The notes: generated by a model from the letters alone, not told the origin. DNA of 64,000 nt from Pseudomonas sp. Seg1 (GCF_018326005.1 NZ_AP021903.1:2420001-2484000), one strand, 5' to 3'; counted from the stretch's first letter, positions 1-8,430 are shown. Translations and numbers: made by a program.

Positions 1-310
1 GCCCTTACGGCGGGTCACTTTTTCCAGACGCCGAAAAAGTAACCAAAAAGGCTTGCTCCTACGTGCGGCCCGCTCGCTGAGGCTCGGGGTTCCTTCGCTC
101 CGGGATCGATCCGGGCGCAGCGCCTACGGTTTGCTTCGCTGCACCTCCTCTCGCTGTGTTTGGCTGCGCCAAACGGTCGCTGCGCTCCCACGCCCGTATC
201 AATCCCTCCGCTCAGCCTTCCGACGTCGCCCGTGGATCAAGATCAAGAGCTGCAGCCGAGCTAACGCTCATCCTGTTGAGTGGTGAGGAGCACAGCGTGC
301 TCGGCTTTTG
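1..310. repeat. Intergenic block of Pseudomonas dispersed-repeat type
   Basis: No convincing gene. The stretch resembles, from memory, a sequence found many times between genes in P. fluorescens-group genomes; the short open frames across it have no ribosome binding site and arginine/serine-rich low-quality translations. The identity as a dispersed repeat is recalled knowledge, not shown by a second copy in this window. Confidence 0.4.
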
Positions 311-313
311 ATC

Positions 314-490
314 TTCGTAGGAGCTGGCTTGCTCGCGAAGGCGGCCTTACAGCCGACCAATCTCTTGCTGACAGAACGCGATTCAATTGTAGGAGTGAGC
401 CTGCTCGCGATAGCTATCTCTCAGACTCAGTTGCCATTGCGGATGTACCCAAATCCTTGTGGGAGCTGGCTTGCCAGCGATGGCGATCTA
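314..490. repeat. Cluster of three REP-type half elements
   Basis: Three imperfect copies of the Pseudomonas REP core (GTAGGAGCTGGCTTGCTCGCGA and variants) start near 317, 391 and 459. They are the same family as the inverted pairs at 8431, 17360 and 40264. All three here face the same way. Confidence 0.75.
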
Positions 491-524
491 CGAGCCGACC
501 AATTCCCGCCGGTTGCACACATTC

Positions 525-628
525 ACTGTAGGAGCTGCCGAAGGCTGCGATCTTTTGACTCTGATTTTTTAAGATGAATATCAAGATCAAGATCAAAGAT
601 CGCAGCCTGCGGCAGCTCCTACACATGC
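525..628. repeat. Inverted pair of GTAGGAGCTGCCG repeats
   Basis: A copy of TGTAGGAGCTGCCGAAGGCT at about 527 faces an inverted copy ending near 626, separated by an AT-rich GATCAAGATC spacer. The same element pair occurs at 17910-17994. Between 640 and 960 I see no gene, only presumed upstream DNA of the DUF6124 gene. Confidence 0.7.
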
Positions 629-971
629 GTATTTCAATTCGGAATGTTTAAAGGTTGTTTCGATTTTGCAGAACCTTCCCACAATGTTTTCAGGTTGTCC
701 GTCGGACGTCCGGTCTCTAGCCTGTGTTCGTCGCTGCCAATTCAGCGACCGGGCGTGGAAACCCGAGTAACTACAGAGCGCACTAGCGCCATTCATAACG
801 TATCCTTGCGCACCTTCACTGTGTGCACTTTGTTATGGCGGCTGTGCGTGGGAGACCTTGTGTCTGCCGGGTTGCCTCTGTCCCGGGTTTCCAACCTGCG
901 TACAGCTGCCACCTATTCGCTTGGAAACCGAATGGGGGGCCAGCTATAACCGTCATACAGGGTAAATAATC

Positions 972-1342
972 ATGAAAAAACCAACACCCAACCCCCAGAA
1001 CCAGACACCAACACCACATCCCCCTACGCCTCCGTCGACAGCAAAAAACTCCACGAAGCCGCCGACCGCGCCCTCGATTTCTACCTCAACCCCACCGCCC
1101 ACATCATGTCCAGCGCCAACGAGCCGGAACCCATGTACCTCGCCAACCCCAGGTACAACACCGAATCCCTGCTCGCGAACGTCAGCGAAACCCTCGGCTC
1201 GGCCAGCGAAATGCTCATCAACTTCGCCGCTTCGCTGGAAAACTCACAGCGCAAAACCGCACTGGGCATCGCTCAAGTCGTCATGCTGGGCGAACTCGCC
1301 GTCAATCAAGCGCTGGATCACGTCGAGTTGAAGGATGGCTGA
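972..1342 (+). pseudogene. DUF6124 family protein, frameshifted in a C tract
   Basis: The start at 972 gives MKKPTPNP, the usual opening of DUF6124 proteins, small Pseudomonas proteins of unknown function of about 120 residues. That frame then turns into proline/threonine nonsense. The next frame, from about 992, reads PEPDTNTTSPYASVDSKKLH and continues as good DUF6124 sequence (LASASEML-like core, MLGELAVNQALDHVE end) to the stop at 1340-1342. A single missing C in the five-C run at 992-996 would join both parts into one protein of about 123 residues. It may be a true mutation, a phase-variable tract, or a sequencing error. The downstream half alone (from 1106) would be 78 residues without a good ribosome site. 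Confidence 0.75.
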
Positions 1343-1343
1343 T

Positions 1344-1458
1344 TGATCGTTCCCACGCTCTGCGTGGGAATGCAGCCCTTGACGCTCTGCGTCAAATTCG
1401 CGAGTTGGAACGCGGAGCGTCCCGAGAGGCATTCCCACGCAGAGCGTGGGAACGATCA
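1344..1458. repeat. GATCGTTCCCACGC palindromic intergenic repeat
   Basis: The ends are inverted copies of TGATCGTTCCCACGCTCTGC, with inner inverted GACGCTCTGCGTC-type arms, so the whole element can fold into a long hairpin. A second copy lies at 10098-10202. This is a common Pseudomonas intergenic repeat. It directly follows the DUF6124 stop codon and could act as its terminator. Confidence 0.8.
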
Positions 1459-1523
1459 AAAGCGTAATGCCGATTTTGGCTACTCTACTGCTTCCTGACG
1501 GCTAACTATTTTTTGAGGAGCGT

Positions 1524-1742
1524 ATGGACCTTTCACCACCACTCGAAATCGACAGCGCAGCCTATGCAGAATTCTCAGTTCTGTGGGAAATGGGTTCTTT
1601 TGATAACCAGCGATTGGGACAAGCCTTCTACAACCATTTTCGCCTCCATCGGTTAAACGATCAGGTTTTGTTACAGGGACTTTACGAGGCTGACGGCAAG
1701 AAGGCTCGAGCTGCAATAAATCGCATATTTCATCTCAATTAA
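1524..1742 (+). CDS. Small hypothetical protein (72 aa)
   Basis: Opens with ATG behind a strong GAGGAG ribosome site 5 to 10 bases upstream and is followed closely by a hairpin terminator, so it has the layout of a real single gene. The protein is soluble-looking, without signal peptide or membrane segment. Its end (ALAxxINRIFHLN-like) and its pattern of aromatic residues suggest a small helical protein. I do not recognise the family. Neighbours are repeats and a toxin-antitoxin pair, so the context is accessory DNA. Confidence 0.6.
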   Translation: MDLSPPLEIDSAAYAEFSVLWEMGSFDNQRLGQAFYNHFRLHRLNDQVLLQGLYEADGKKARAAINRIFHLN

Positions 1743-1764
1743 CTGAGTACTGAGATACAAAAAA

Positions 1765-1800
1765 AAACCGTGCCTCCACGGGAAGCACGGTTTCTTGTGT
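1765..1800. terminator. Bidirectional hairpin terminator
   Basis: AAACCGTGC pairs with GCACGGTTT around a CTCCACGGGAA-like loop; A and T runs lie on both sides. It sits between the small + gene ending at 1742 and the toxin gene ending at 1819 on the other strand. Confidence 0.75.
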
Positions 1801-1818
1801 TGAGACGAGGAAGCGATC

Positions 1819-2103
1819 TTAACCGGGGTCGCGTCGAGGGTACTCCTGACGCGCATGCAAGATGCTCACAATCTCAATGTGGTCCGCCACTTGATAAACG
1901 ACGAGATAGTTCGGGCTTACGACAATCTCTCGAGTGCCGGGAGAGCGGCCTTTGCGATACAGGTGTGGATGCCAACAAAGCGCAGATGTAGTTTTTACGA
2001 CGGACTTGTGAAGTGCAGTCGCCGCTACAAAATTTCGCTCGCCAATGTACTTAAGGATTTTCGAGAGTTCGACCCTGGCCTTGGGTCGCCACTTAATCTG
2101 CAT
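1819..2103 (-). CDS. parE: RelE/ParE-superfamily toxin
   Basis: 94 residues with the ParE/RelE fold signature: an N-terminal helix rich in basic residues (KWRPKARVELSKILKYIGE), central strands with GRSPGTREIVVSPNYLVVY, and a final strand ending in ILHARQEYP, where the H-A-R-x-x-P end is typical of ParE toxins. ParE proteins poison DNA gyrase; RelE-like ones cut mRNA, and the sequence alone does not settle which. Its start overlaps the end of the upstream antitoxin gene by 11 bases, the usual antitoxin-first order, so the two are translated together. Confidence 0.88.
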   Translation of the reverse strand: MQIKWRPKARVELSKILKYIGERNFVAATALHKSVVKTTSALCWHPHLYRKGRSPGTREIVVSPNYLVVYQVADHIEIVSILHARQEYPRRDPG

Positions 2104-2299
2104 CAGCGCTTTTGCGCATTGATTCCATCAAGGCATTTATTTCCTCCATCACCTGCTCATGGGGAATACTCGGACGCGGATCATCGAGAGAGGCCTGTAC
2201 TTCGGCCCGAAACCAACGGTCATAACTTGCAGCCTGCTCCTCGGGATCAAGATCCGAAACAACCGGGCACAGTGGGTCGATCAAAGACGGGTCGATCAT
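2093..2299 (-). CDS. PaaA2/stability-determinant-like antitoxin
   Basis: 68 residues. The start chosen is the ATG at 2299, preceded by a GGAGG ribosome site; longer versions have none. The core SYDRWFRAEVQASLDDPRPS followed by IPHEQVM closely resembles the E. coli O157 PaaA2 antitoxin as I remember it (EWLRAKV, DPRPAIPHDEV). PaaA2 is a largely disordered antitoxin that wraps ParE2. The E. coli system has a third gene, the regulator PaaR2; none is visible upstream here. From 2300 to 2520 I see no convincing gene (a 60-codon frame at 2328-2510 lacks support). Confidence 0.82.
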   Translation of the reverse strand: MIDPSLIDPLCPVVSDLDPEEQAASYDRWFRAEVQASLDDPRPSIPHEQVMEEINALMESMRKSADAD

Positions 2300-2520
2300 G
2301 GAACCTCCGGGTTTGGTGCCTCGAAGTCTATTCGTTAACGGTATCGATGTCGTCGCTGTCTGGATGAATTGCATGTAGGCCAAGCTCCATGAGGATCAAG
2401 TTGTCCCGGCAAATCCTAGAGCCTGCACTTCCGACGGCCAACCGCCAGAACTTGTCAGAAAACTCCCCGAATTTCTGAAAACGTTCCGTTTTCCGTAGGA
2501 CGCAACTCAAGCGTCAGCGC

Positions 2521-2556
2521 AAAAAAAACCGCGACCCTCAGCAGGTCGCGGTTTTC
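2521..2556 (-). terminator. Terminator of the curlin operon
   Basis: AAACCGCGACC pairs with GGTCGCGGTTT over a short loop; read on the minus strand it ends in a run of eight T. It lies 14 bases past the stop of the CsgA-like gene. Confidence 0.85.
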
Positions 2557-2569
2557 CAACACCCAACCC

Positions 2570-4021
2570 CTACTGCTGCAAAACCGTCGCCTGGTTAGCC
2601 GACCCGAACTGCTGAATATTCGCCGTCTGCGTAACCCCACTCTGATCCACATTGGCAATGTTCCCCGTCCCGCCCTGGGTCACATACGCCACGTTCATCG
2701 TATCAGCCTGTTTCACAGTGATCTGGTTGTCACTGCCATACAACTGCGCGGTATACGCCTGGTTACCCGATCCCGATTGATCAAACTCAGCACTGTTTCC
2801 GGTGCCATTCGAAGAACCCTGCACCAGGTTGCCGGTCCCACGCTGATCCGAGATCAAAATGTTGTCGCTGCCATTCTGATCAAAATAAAGCTCGTTATAC
2901 GACTCGGCCTGACTGACCGTGGTCTTGTTGCCGGTCCCGGTCTGGTGCGTGGTCATCACATGCCCAACCCCATCCTGAGTGAAGCTGGCGATGTTGCCAT
3001 TCCCCGCCTGGGTGACGGTCGCACGTTGGTTGCTGCCGAACTGTCCGCCCGATTGCGGACCTTTCCAGTTGCTGGCGTAGACCTTGTTGTCGTTGCCCAC
3101 GGAGGTGGCGCTGAGCACGTGGCCCTCGCCGTTCTGGTAGGTGAAGTGCACGTTGCCGTTGCCGACTTGATAGAGCGCCAGTGTCGAATTGACCGATTCG
3201 AACTGGTCGGCGTAGATCGCGTTGCTGTTGCCGACCTGCGTCACGGCAGCGCTATTGTTTTCGCCGAAGCTTTGGTCGACCACGGATTCGTTGCTGTCGC
3301 CGTATTGGTTGATGGTGGCTTGGCTGGCCAGTTGCGAGTCTTGCCAGATTTCGGTGCCGTTGAGGTTGCCGAACTGGTTGATGGTGATGTTGCCGCCGGT
3401 GCCGTTGCGCTGGTCGCCGTAGGCGTAGTTGCTTTCGCCGGCCTGGTTGATGCCGATCTGGCCGCCGTTGTGGGTGACCTGTTCGGCGGTGCCGTAGTTG
3501 GCGGTGCCGTACTGGGTGATCACTGAGCTGTTGCCGACGCCTTCATAGAGTTGTTCGATGTTGGCTTCGTTGCTGTCGCCGTACTGGAAGGTTTTGCCTT
3601 CGCTGCCGTTTTGCGAGTCCTGATAGACGAACGAGAAGTTGCCAGTGCCTTGCTGCTGTTGCAGCGCATTGTTGGGTGAGCCGAAGCCCAGTGACTGGCT
3701 GGCGTGGGCGGTGTTGAAGGCGCCGACCTGTTGCTGGGTGATGGTGGCGTTGTCTTCGTAAAGTTGTTCGGCGTAACCGGCGTTGTAGTCGCCGACCGCG
3801 TCCTGGGTGATCACGCTGCTGGCGTGGTCTTGCACGGCGGCGGCGTCGTTGCCCTGGCCCAGTTGGGTCTGGGTGGCGGTGCTGAACGGTGCCTGCGTCT
3901 GTTTCACGTCCGCGATGTTGGCGGTACCGGCCTGGCTTTGGTTGGACAGGCTGTCGTCGGCCATGGCCTGGGCACTGATCATGACCAGGAGGGCGGCGGT
4001 GAGGGGCGTCAGTTTGAACAT
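2570..4021 (-). CDS. csgA: CsgA-like major curlin-repeat protein
   Basis: 483 residues, against about 150 in E. coli CsgA. A signal peptide (MFKLTPLTAALLVMISAQAMA) is followed almost to the end by roughly twenty curlin-type repeats of about 22 residues with the pattern Q-x-G-x-x-N-x-x-x-x-x-Q, for example QAGNGNIASFTQ and QRGTGNLVQ. Such repeats stack as a beta-solenoid and form extracellular amyloid. The ribosome site GGAGAG precedes the ATG at 4021. It is the last gene of a four-gene operon and lies 28 bases after the CsgB-like gene. No csgD, csgE, csgF or csgG is in the window, so its secretion would rely on genes elsewhere. The csgA symbol means homologue by repeat type; its target function may differ from biofilm curli. 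Confidence 0.88.
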   Translation of the reverse strand: MFKLTPLTAALLVMISAQAMADDSLSNQSQAGTANIADVKQTQAPFSTATQTQLGQGNDAAAVQDHASSVITQDAVGDYNAGYAEQLYEDNATITQQQVGAFNTAHASQSLGFGSPNNALQQQQGTGNFSFVYQDSQNGSEGKTFQYGDSNEANIEQLYEGVGNSSVITQYGTANYGTAEQVTHNGGQIGINQAGESNYAYGDQRNGTGGNITINQFGNLNGTEIWQDSQLASQATINQYGDSNESVVDQSFGENNSAAVTQVGNSNAIYADQFESVNSTLALYQVGNGNVHFTYQNGEGHVLSATSVGNDNKVYASNWKGPQSGGQFGSNQRATVTQAGNGNIASFTQDGVGHVMTTHQTGTGNKTTVSQAESYNELYFDQNGSDNILISDQRGTGNLVQGSSNGTGNSAEFDQSGSGNQAYTAQLYGSDNQITVKQADTMNVAYVTQGGTGNIANVDQSGVTQTANIQQFGSANQATVLQQ

Positions 4022-4049
4022 GATTGAACTCTCCGATGATTTGCAGTGC

Positions 4050-4514
4050 TTAGCGGTATTGCTTGACCGAAACGCTCATGCCGTTGCCCGACTGGGTCAC
4101 GGCGCTTTGCAGCCCCGCGCCGGCCTGCTCGATGCTGGCGTCGTTGTTGTTGCCGTTTTGCGAAATCTGCGCGCGGTTGTGGCTGCCGTTCTGAGTGATC
4201 GAGGCGGCGTTGCCGGAACCGTTCTGGTTGATCAGCGCCATCAAGTCGCTGCCCTGTTGCAGGATGTACGCTTCCTGATTGCTGCCAGACTGCACGATCT
4301 GCCCGAGCAGCGACTGACCGTTCTGTTGCAGCAGGGCGACGTTGGCCTGGCCGAGCTGGTCGATCAGGGCTTGCTGACCCACGGGTGGGGGCAGTTCGCC
4401 GAGGTCGCTGCTGGTCGGGGCCAGGTCGTCGTTGTCCATCAGGTCGTCGGCACGCACGCCTGCACTGCTGCACAGCAGGAGCAGGCAAAGCAGGGCGGCG
4501 GTCGGCGTGTTCAT
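4050..4514 (-). CDS. csgB: CsgB-like minor curlin (nucleator)
   Basis: 154 residues: a signal peptide (LLCLLLLCSSAGVRA), a linker of about 25 residues rich in D, L and P, then about five curlin repeats such as QLGQANVALLQQ, QNGSGNAASITQ and QSGNGMSVSVKQ. The length and repeat number match CsgB, which anchors curli at the outer membrane and seeds CsgA polymerisation. The last residues KQYR recall the basic C-terminus of E. coli CsgB. It is placed directly before the CsgA-like gene, as in csgBA operons. The ribosome site is weak, so the start is slightly uncertain. Confidence 0.87.
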   Translation of the reverse strand: MNTPTAALLCLLLLCSSAGVRADDLMDNDDLAPTSSDLGELPPPVGQQALIDQLGQANVALLQQNGQSLLGQIVQSGSNQEAYILQQGSDLMALINQNGSGNAASITQNGSHNRAQISQNGNNNDASIEQAGAGLQSAVTQSGNGMSVSVKQYR

Positions 4515-4585
4515 GGCGAAAATCCCGGGTCATGAAAACTGGCCCACCGGCCCGGTCGCGATGACCGGGTGGTGGGGGCGGAGGG

Positions 4586-6826
4586 TTACTGCACGGTGAC
4601 CGGGACGGTGCGCACGGTGCCAGGCGTCGTGCGGATCGTTGCGGTCGGGTTGGCCGACGGCACCACGGTGGTGTTGGTGACGGTCAGTCTCCAGCGACCG
4701 GTCAGTGGCACGGTCGTGGTGCCGAGGGTCACCAGGCCGGTCGGTGTGGTGACTTGCACGGTGACGGTGTTGCCGAGGATCACCGACGAGGTCCCCGAGA
4801 AGTCCCAGGTGAAGCGATTACCGGCCCGTGCGGTCACGGTGGCGGCGGTGACGGCGAAGGTTTCCGCTGGCGCTCTTGGCGACACCTGCACGGTGACCGT
4901 GGCCGGTGTCGACAGGGCGCCGAAGCTGTCCCGGGCGACGTAGGTAAAGGTCGTGGTGAAGGCGGTCAGGATGACGGCTGGTGGGGTGTAAGTGACCACG
5001 GTACCGTCGGTGGTGACGCTGCCGCGACCGAGCGCCGGCTGGGTGACACTGGCCACGGCCAGCGGCACGTTGCCTTCCGGATCGGTGTCGTTGGCCAGCA
5101 CACTGATTGGCACGGTCAGGCCTGCCGTTGCGATGCTGTCGGCGACGGCGGTGGGCGCCTGGTTCGGGGCGACGGTGATGGTCACGGTGGCCGGATTGGC
5201 CGAGGCCAGCCCTTTGGCGTCCTGCGCTTTGTAGGTGAAGGTCGTGGTCAGTGGCGCGTTGACCACGGCGGGTGGGGTGTAGACCACGGCTGTGGTGCCA
5301 CTGAGCACGACGGTGCCTTGGCCGGCTGCCGGTTGGGTCAATGCGGTGATGCTCAGCGGCGTGTTGCCGTCGGGATCGCTGTCGTTGGCCAGCAGGTTGA
5401 CGGTCACCGGCACGCCGAAGCTGGTGCTGCCGGTGTCGGCGTTGGCGATTGGCGCCTGGTTGGCGCCGGTGTCCGGTGCGGTGCCGACGACGACAACGGG
5501 CTCGGTGTCACTGCCGCCGGCGGCGGATTTCACCGTCACGGTGGCCGGTGGCTGAGTCAGGTCGGCGACGGTGATGCGCTGCAGGGTGCCGGTCTTCGAC
5601 AGGCGTCCGTAGCCTTGGGCAACCATGTCCGGAACTGCCACTTCATCGGTCGATGTCGCTTCGATCAGCAAGCTGTGGTTGGCCCAGCTGTAACGCGCGG
5701 TCTGCACTTTCACCACGTCGGTGAGCTTGGCCGACACAGCGGTCGGACGCGTGGTCCCGGCCGGGTTGGTCGCAGTCACCACCACCACGGGCGGCACGGC
5801 ACCGCTGCCCAGGCGTTGGCCGAAGAACAGCCCGGTGTTGTCACCGGTCAGGCTGGTCTGGCACGGCGTTGGCGGTGGACCGGGGAGCAGCGCCACGGTT
5901 TCACGGAAACACAGGGTCGAGCTGCTGTCAGCCTTGGCGAACACTTCGGCACGCACCCCGGCCGAGGTGCGGCGATAGGTGGCGCGGTCGATGTCGACGT
6001 GGGTTTGCTGACGGCTGTCGAGCACCTTTCCGGCGACGGTGAACAGGTTGGTCTGAATCGTACCGGCGCCGGACGGCCCGACGATGCGTACGAAGTTGGT
6101 GTCGAACGGGCTGCCGGTCACCGCTTCGGTGAGGTTCGGGTCGCCGACGAAGGTTTCGACGCCGCCGGTATCGGGGTTCACTTCGGTGTACGGGCCGTTG
6201 ATGCTGCGCAGGAACGGCCCGATGGCGCCGTTGAGGGTGCCGCTGAAGTCGCCCGGCGCACCGATGCCGATGTCCTTGGTGATATTGATCGCCCGGCGCC
6301 CGGGGGTGGTGACGTTAACCGTCTCCACACCATACGGGTGAGTGATGGTGTAGGTGCCGGCCACGGGGACGTTTACCCGGATACGGATCCGCGCGAAGCT
6401 TTGTTGATCGCCGTCAGCCGGGTTTTCCGAGGCAAACGCCGCTTCGATCCCGGCGACATAAGCGTCCATGCCAAAGCCGGCGCCGTTGTTGGGGATAGTG
6501 GTTTCGGCGAGAAACCAGAAGGCTTCCGGCGGCCAGTTGTCCGGGAACACCATCGGCAGGCTGTCGTCGTAGATGCCCGGTTCCGGCAGCAGGGTGCACA
6601 TGTAGGCCGGTGGGGTGCTGGCCGCTACCCGCGAACTGGCGGCACGCGACTGACAGAGTTCCATCGACAGTTGATTGCTGTCCTGATACCACATCGGGAA
6701 TTTCCCGGTGGCGAAGGTGTAGGGCCCGGGGTCGACGGCGGCGAGTTGCGCATAGGCACTGCCGGTCAGCGAGAGAGCGAGCCCGAGCCCGAGCGCGTTG
6801 AGCGCAAAGCGTGGCCACTTGTTCAT
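4586..6826 (-). CDS. Secreted protein with cadherin/Ig-like repeats
   Basis: 746 residues from the ATG at 6826, which has AGGAGG just upstream; an earlier in-frame ATG lacks one. A signal peptide ends at GSAYAQ. Residues 20 to about 430 match the neighbouring 448-residue protein closely (AVDPGPY, WYQDS, FARIRIRV, ITHPYGV, FLRSINGPYTE, LTEAVTGSPF). Then come two cadherin/Big_9-type domains marked by VNLLANDSDPDGN and ISVLANDTDPEGN, each ending in TTTFTYxAxD, and a beta-rich C-terminal domain of about 100 residues. Such VLANDxDPxG domains are typical of bacterial surface adhesins. No sortase or lipid anchor is visible. Position between the paralogue and the curlin genes suggests an outer-surface partner of the fibre; the function is unknown. 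Confidence 0.85.
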   Translation of the reverse strand: MNKWPRFALNALGLGLALSLTGSAYAQLAAVDPGPYTFATGKFPMWYQDSNQLSMELCQSRAASSRVAASTPPAYMCTLLPEPGIYDDSLPMVFPDNWPPEAFWFLAETTIPNNGAGFGMDAYVAGIEAAFASENPADGDQQSFARIRIRVNVPVAGTYTITHPYGVETVNVTTPGRRAINITKDIGIGAPGDFSGTLNGAIGPFLRSINGPYTEVNPDTGGVETFVGDPNLTEAVTGSPFDTNFVRIVGPSGAGTIQTNLFTVAGKVLDSRQQTHVDIDRATYRRTSAGVRAEVFAKADSSSTLCFRETVALLPGPPPTPCQTSLTGDNTGLFFGQRLGSGAVPPVVVVTATNPAGTTRPTAVSAKLTDVVKVQTARYSWANHSLLIEATSTDEVAVPDMVAQGYGRLSKTGTLQRITVADLTQPPATVTVKSAAGGSDTEPVVVVGTAPDTGANQAPIANADTGSTSFGVPVTVNLLANDSDPDGNTPLSITALTQPAAGQGTVVLSGTTAVVYTPPAVVNAPLTTTFTYKAQDAKGLASANPATVTITVAPNQAPTAVADSIATAGLTVPISVLANDTDPEGNVPLAVASVTQPALGRGSVTTDGTVVTYTPPAVILTAFTTTFTYVARDSFGALSTPATVTVQVSPRAPAETFAVTAATVTARAGNRFTWDFSGTSSVILGNTVTVQVTTPTGLVTLGTTTVPLTGRWRLTVTNTTVVPSANPTATIRTTPGTVRTVPVTVQ

Positions 6827-6861
6827 GATGCCTCCTGATGCGGATCTGGGCATGTGAGCGT

Positions 6862-8208
6862 TCATTGCACGATGACCACTTCTTCGGTATCGCTGCCGCC
6901 GTTGGACGACGTCACGCGGACCTTGGCTGGCGGTATCGGCGAGATCCCGGTGGCCAGGGTTTTCACCGCGCCGTCGCCGCTCAGCGCACCAATCGCGGCG
7001 CCGCTGATGGAGGTTGCGGTGAGTACCGGTGGCGATGTTTCGTCACTGGTCGAGGCCACCAACGTCAGTTGCCCGGAGCTGAGGCTGTACTCGGCGCGCT
7101 GGATCACTACCAGGTCGGTCAGGGTCATGGGCAGGGTGGTCGGCGTGCTGCTGGCGATGGCCAGGTGGTTGTCGGCGGTCACTTGCAGGACGCTCGGCAA
7201 GGTCGGGTTGGCCGACGATTGCGCGTACCAGGCGCCGGTGGAGTTGGCTTCGGTCATGTTCAGCACCGGGGTGAGGCTGGTCACGGCGACGGTGCCGGGG
7301 GCTGGTGGTGCGAGAACGAAAACGTCCTGCTGAGCGACCGGGGCACTGGTCCCCGCTTTGCGTGAGTAGGTGCTGCGCTGGGTGATCATCGGCGTGGGTC
7401 GAACCACGGTCGACAATTTGCCGGAGACGGCGAATGCGGTGGTGCGCAGGTCCAGTCCGTTCGGACCTTCGATGCGTACGAAGTTGGTATTGAACGGGCT
7501 ACCGGTCACCGCTTCGGACAGGTTCGGGTCGCCGACGAATTGTTCGGCGGCGCCGGTGACCGGGTTGGTCTCGGTGTACGGGCCGTTGACGCTGCGCAGA
7601 AACGGGCCGATGTCACCCTTGAGCGCGCCGTCATAGGTTTTCGGCGTGCCGATGCCGATGTCGCGGGTCATGTTGATCGCGCGACGGCCGGGGGTGTCGA
7701 TGTTGAACACGTCAACACCATACGGGTGGGTGATCACGTAGGTGCCGGCAGTGGGCACATCGACGCGAATGCGGATCCGCGCGAAGCTGACTTGATCACC
7801 TTCCACCGGTTCTTCGGCGGCGAACGCGGCTTCGACGGCGCTGACGTAGGTCAGGTCGATCCCGCGTGCGGCGTCGACAAGGGTGGTTTCGCCGGTGAAC
7901 CAAAACGCTTCATCGGGAAAGTTGCTCGGGAAGACGATTGGCTGGGTGTCGTCGAACACGCCGGGGGTCGGCAGCAGGGAGCACATGTACGAAGGTGCGC
8001 CCGGTGTGCTTGGCACTCGCGAGCTGAGCGCTTTGGACAGGCACAGATCCAGAGTGCGACCGTGGGTGTCCTGATACCAGCTGGCGAAACCGCCGTTGGC
8101 CGCCGCATAAGGACCGGGGTCAACAGCAAACAAAGCGGCCTGAGCAATGCCCTGGGCCAAGGCGCTCACGACCAGGACGGTCGCGGTTTTGGACAGTAAA
8201 GGGTGCAT
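6862..8208 (-). CDS. Secreted protein, short paralogue of the Ig-like protein
   Basis: 448 residues. A signal peptide (TVLVVSALAQGIAQA) is followed by the conserved module shared with the downstream 746-residue protein: LFAVDPGPYAAANGGFASWY, CSLLPTPG, FARIRIRVDVP, ITHPYGVDVFNIDTPGRRAI and LSEAVTGSPFNTNFVRI. It ends with SNGGSDTEEVVIV, the same motif that closes the shared part of the longer protein (AAGGSDTEPVVVV), so it lacks only the cadherin-like and C-terminal domains. GAGGGA precedes the ATG. First gene of the operon 8208 to 2570, 35 bases before the next. I do not recognise the module; it looks beta-rich and extracellular. Confidence 0.85.
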   Translation of the reverse strand: MHPLLSKTATVLVVSALAQGIAQAALFAVDPGPYAAANGGFASWYQDTHGRTLDLCLSKALSSRVPSTPGAPSYMCSLLPTPGVFDDTQPIVFPSNFPDEAFWFTGETTLVDAARGIDLTYVSAVEAAFAAEEPVEGDQVSFARIRIRVDVPTAGTYVITHPYGVDVFNIDTPGRRAINMTRDIGIGTPKTYDGALKGDIGPFLRSVNGPYTETNPVTGAAEQFVGDPNLSEAVTGSPFNTNFVRIEGPNGLDLRTTAFAVSGKLSTVVRPTPMITQRSTYSRKAGTSAPVAQQDVFVLAPPAPGTVAVTSLTPVLNMTEANSTGAWYAQSSANPTLPSVLQVTADNHLAIASSTPTTLPMTLTDLVVIQRAEYSLSSGQLTLVASTSDETSPPVLTATSISGAAIGALSGDGAVKTLATGISPIPPAKVRVTSSNGGSDTEEVVIVQ

Positions 8209-8266
8209 GAGTTAATCCCTCTATCAAAGTACCTGCCCCTTGGGGATGGGTCAGTTGCACAGGGCC

Positions 8267-8286
8267 TGTACACCTTCCATGCCAAG
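8267..8286 (-). promoter_or_regulatory. Weak sigma-54-like promoter candidate
   Basis: On the minus strand the bases read CTTGGCATGGAAGGTGTACA. The -24 half TTGGCA and the spacing fit the sigma-54 consensus, but the -12 half GTGTA lacks the usual GC. A start near 8256 would leave a leader of about 48 bases before the ATG at 8208. A small palindrome TCCCC-N6-GGGGA lies 90 to 105 bases upstream (8374-8389). Only suggestive. Confidence 0.25.
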
Positions 8287-8430
8287 GTGCGGTGGACGGG
8301 CGGGAGAGGGCCGGTTTAGAGGGTTTGGCGGGCGGTTTGGCGAAGTTTGTGGCCTGCGGGGAAAGGGCGTCATTCCCCAGAATCGGGGACGATGGGGATG
8401 AACACTGAATATCTGTCGGATGAAGAAACT

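Noticed and set aside
1..640. Several short open frames at the left edge
   Set aside because: Repeat-derived, arginine/serine-rich, no start signals.
2328..2510. 60-codon gene upstream of the antitoxin
   Set aside because: No ribosome site and no recognisable feature.
4754..6838. Long + strand open frame (694 codons) opposite the Ig-like gene
   Set aside because: Histidine/glycine/arginine-rich shadow typical of high-GC DNA; the minus frame has a signal peptide, ribosome site and domain motifs.
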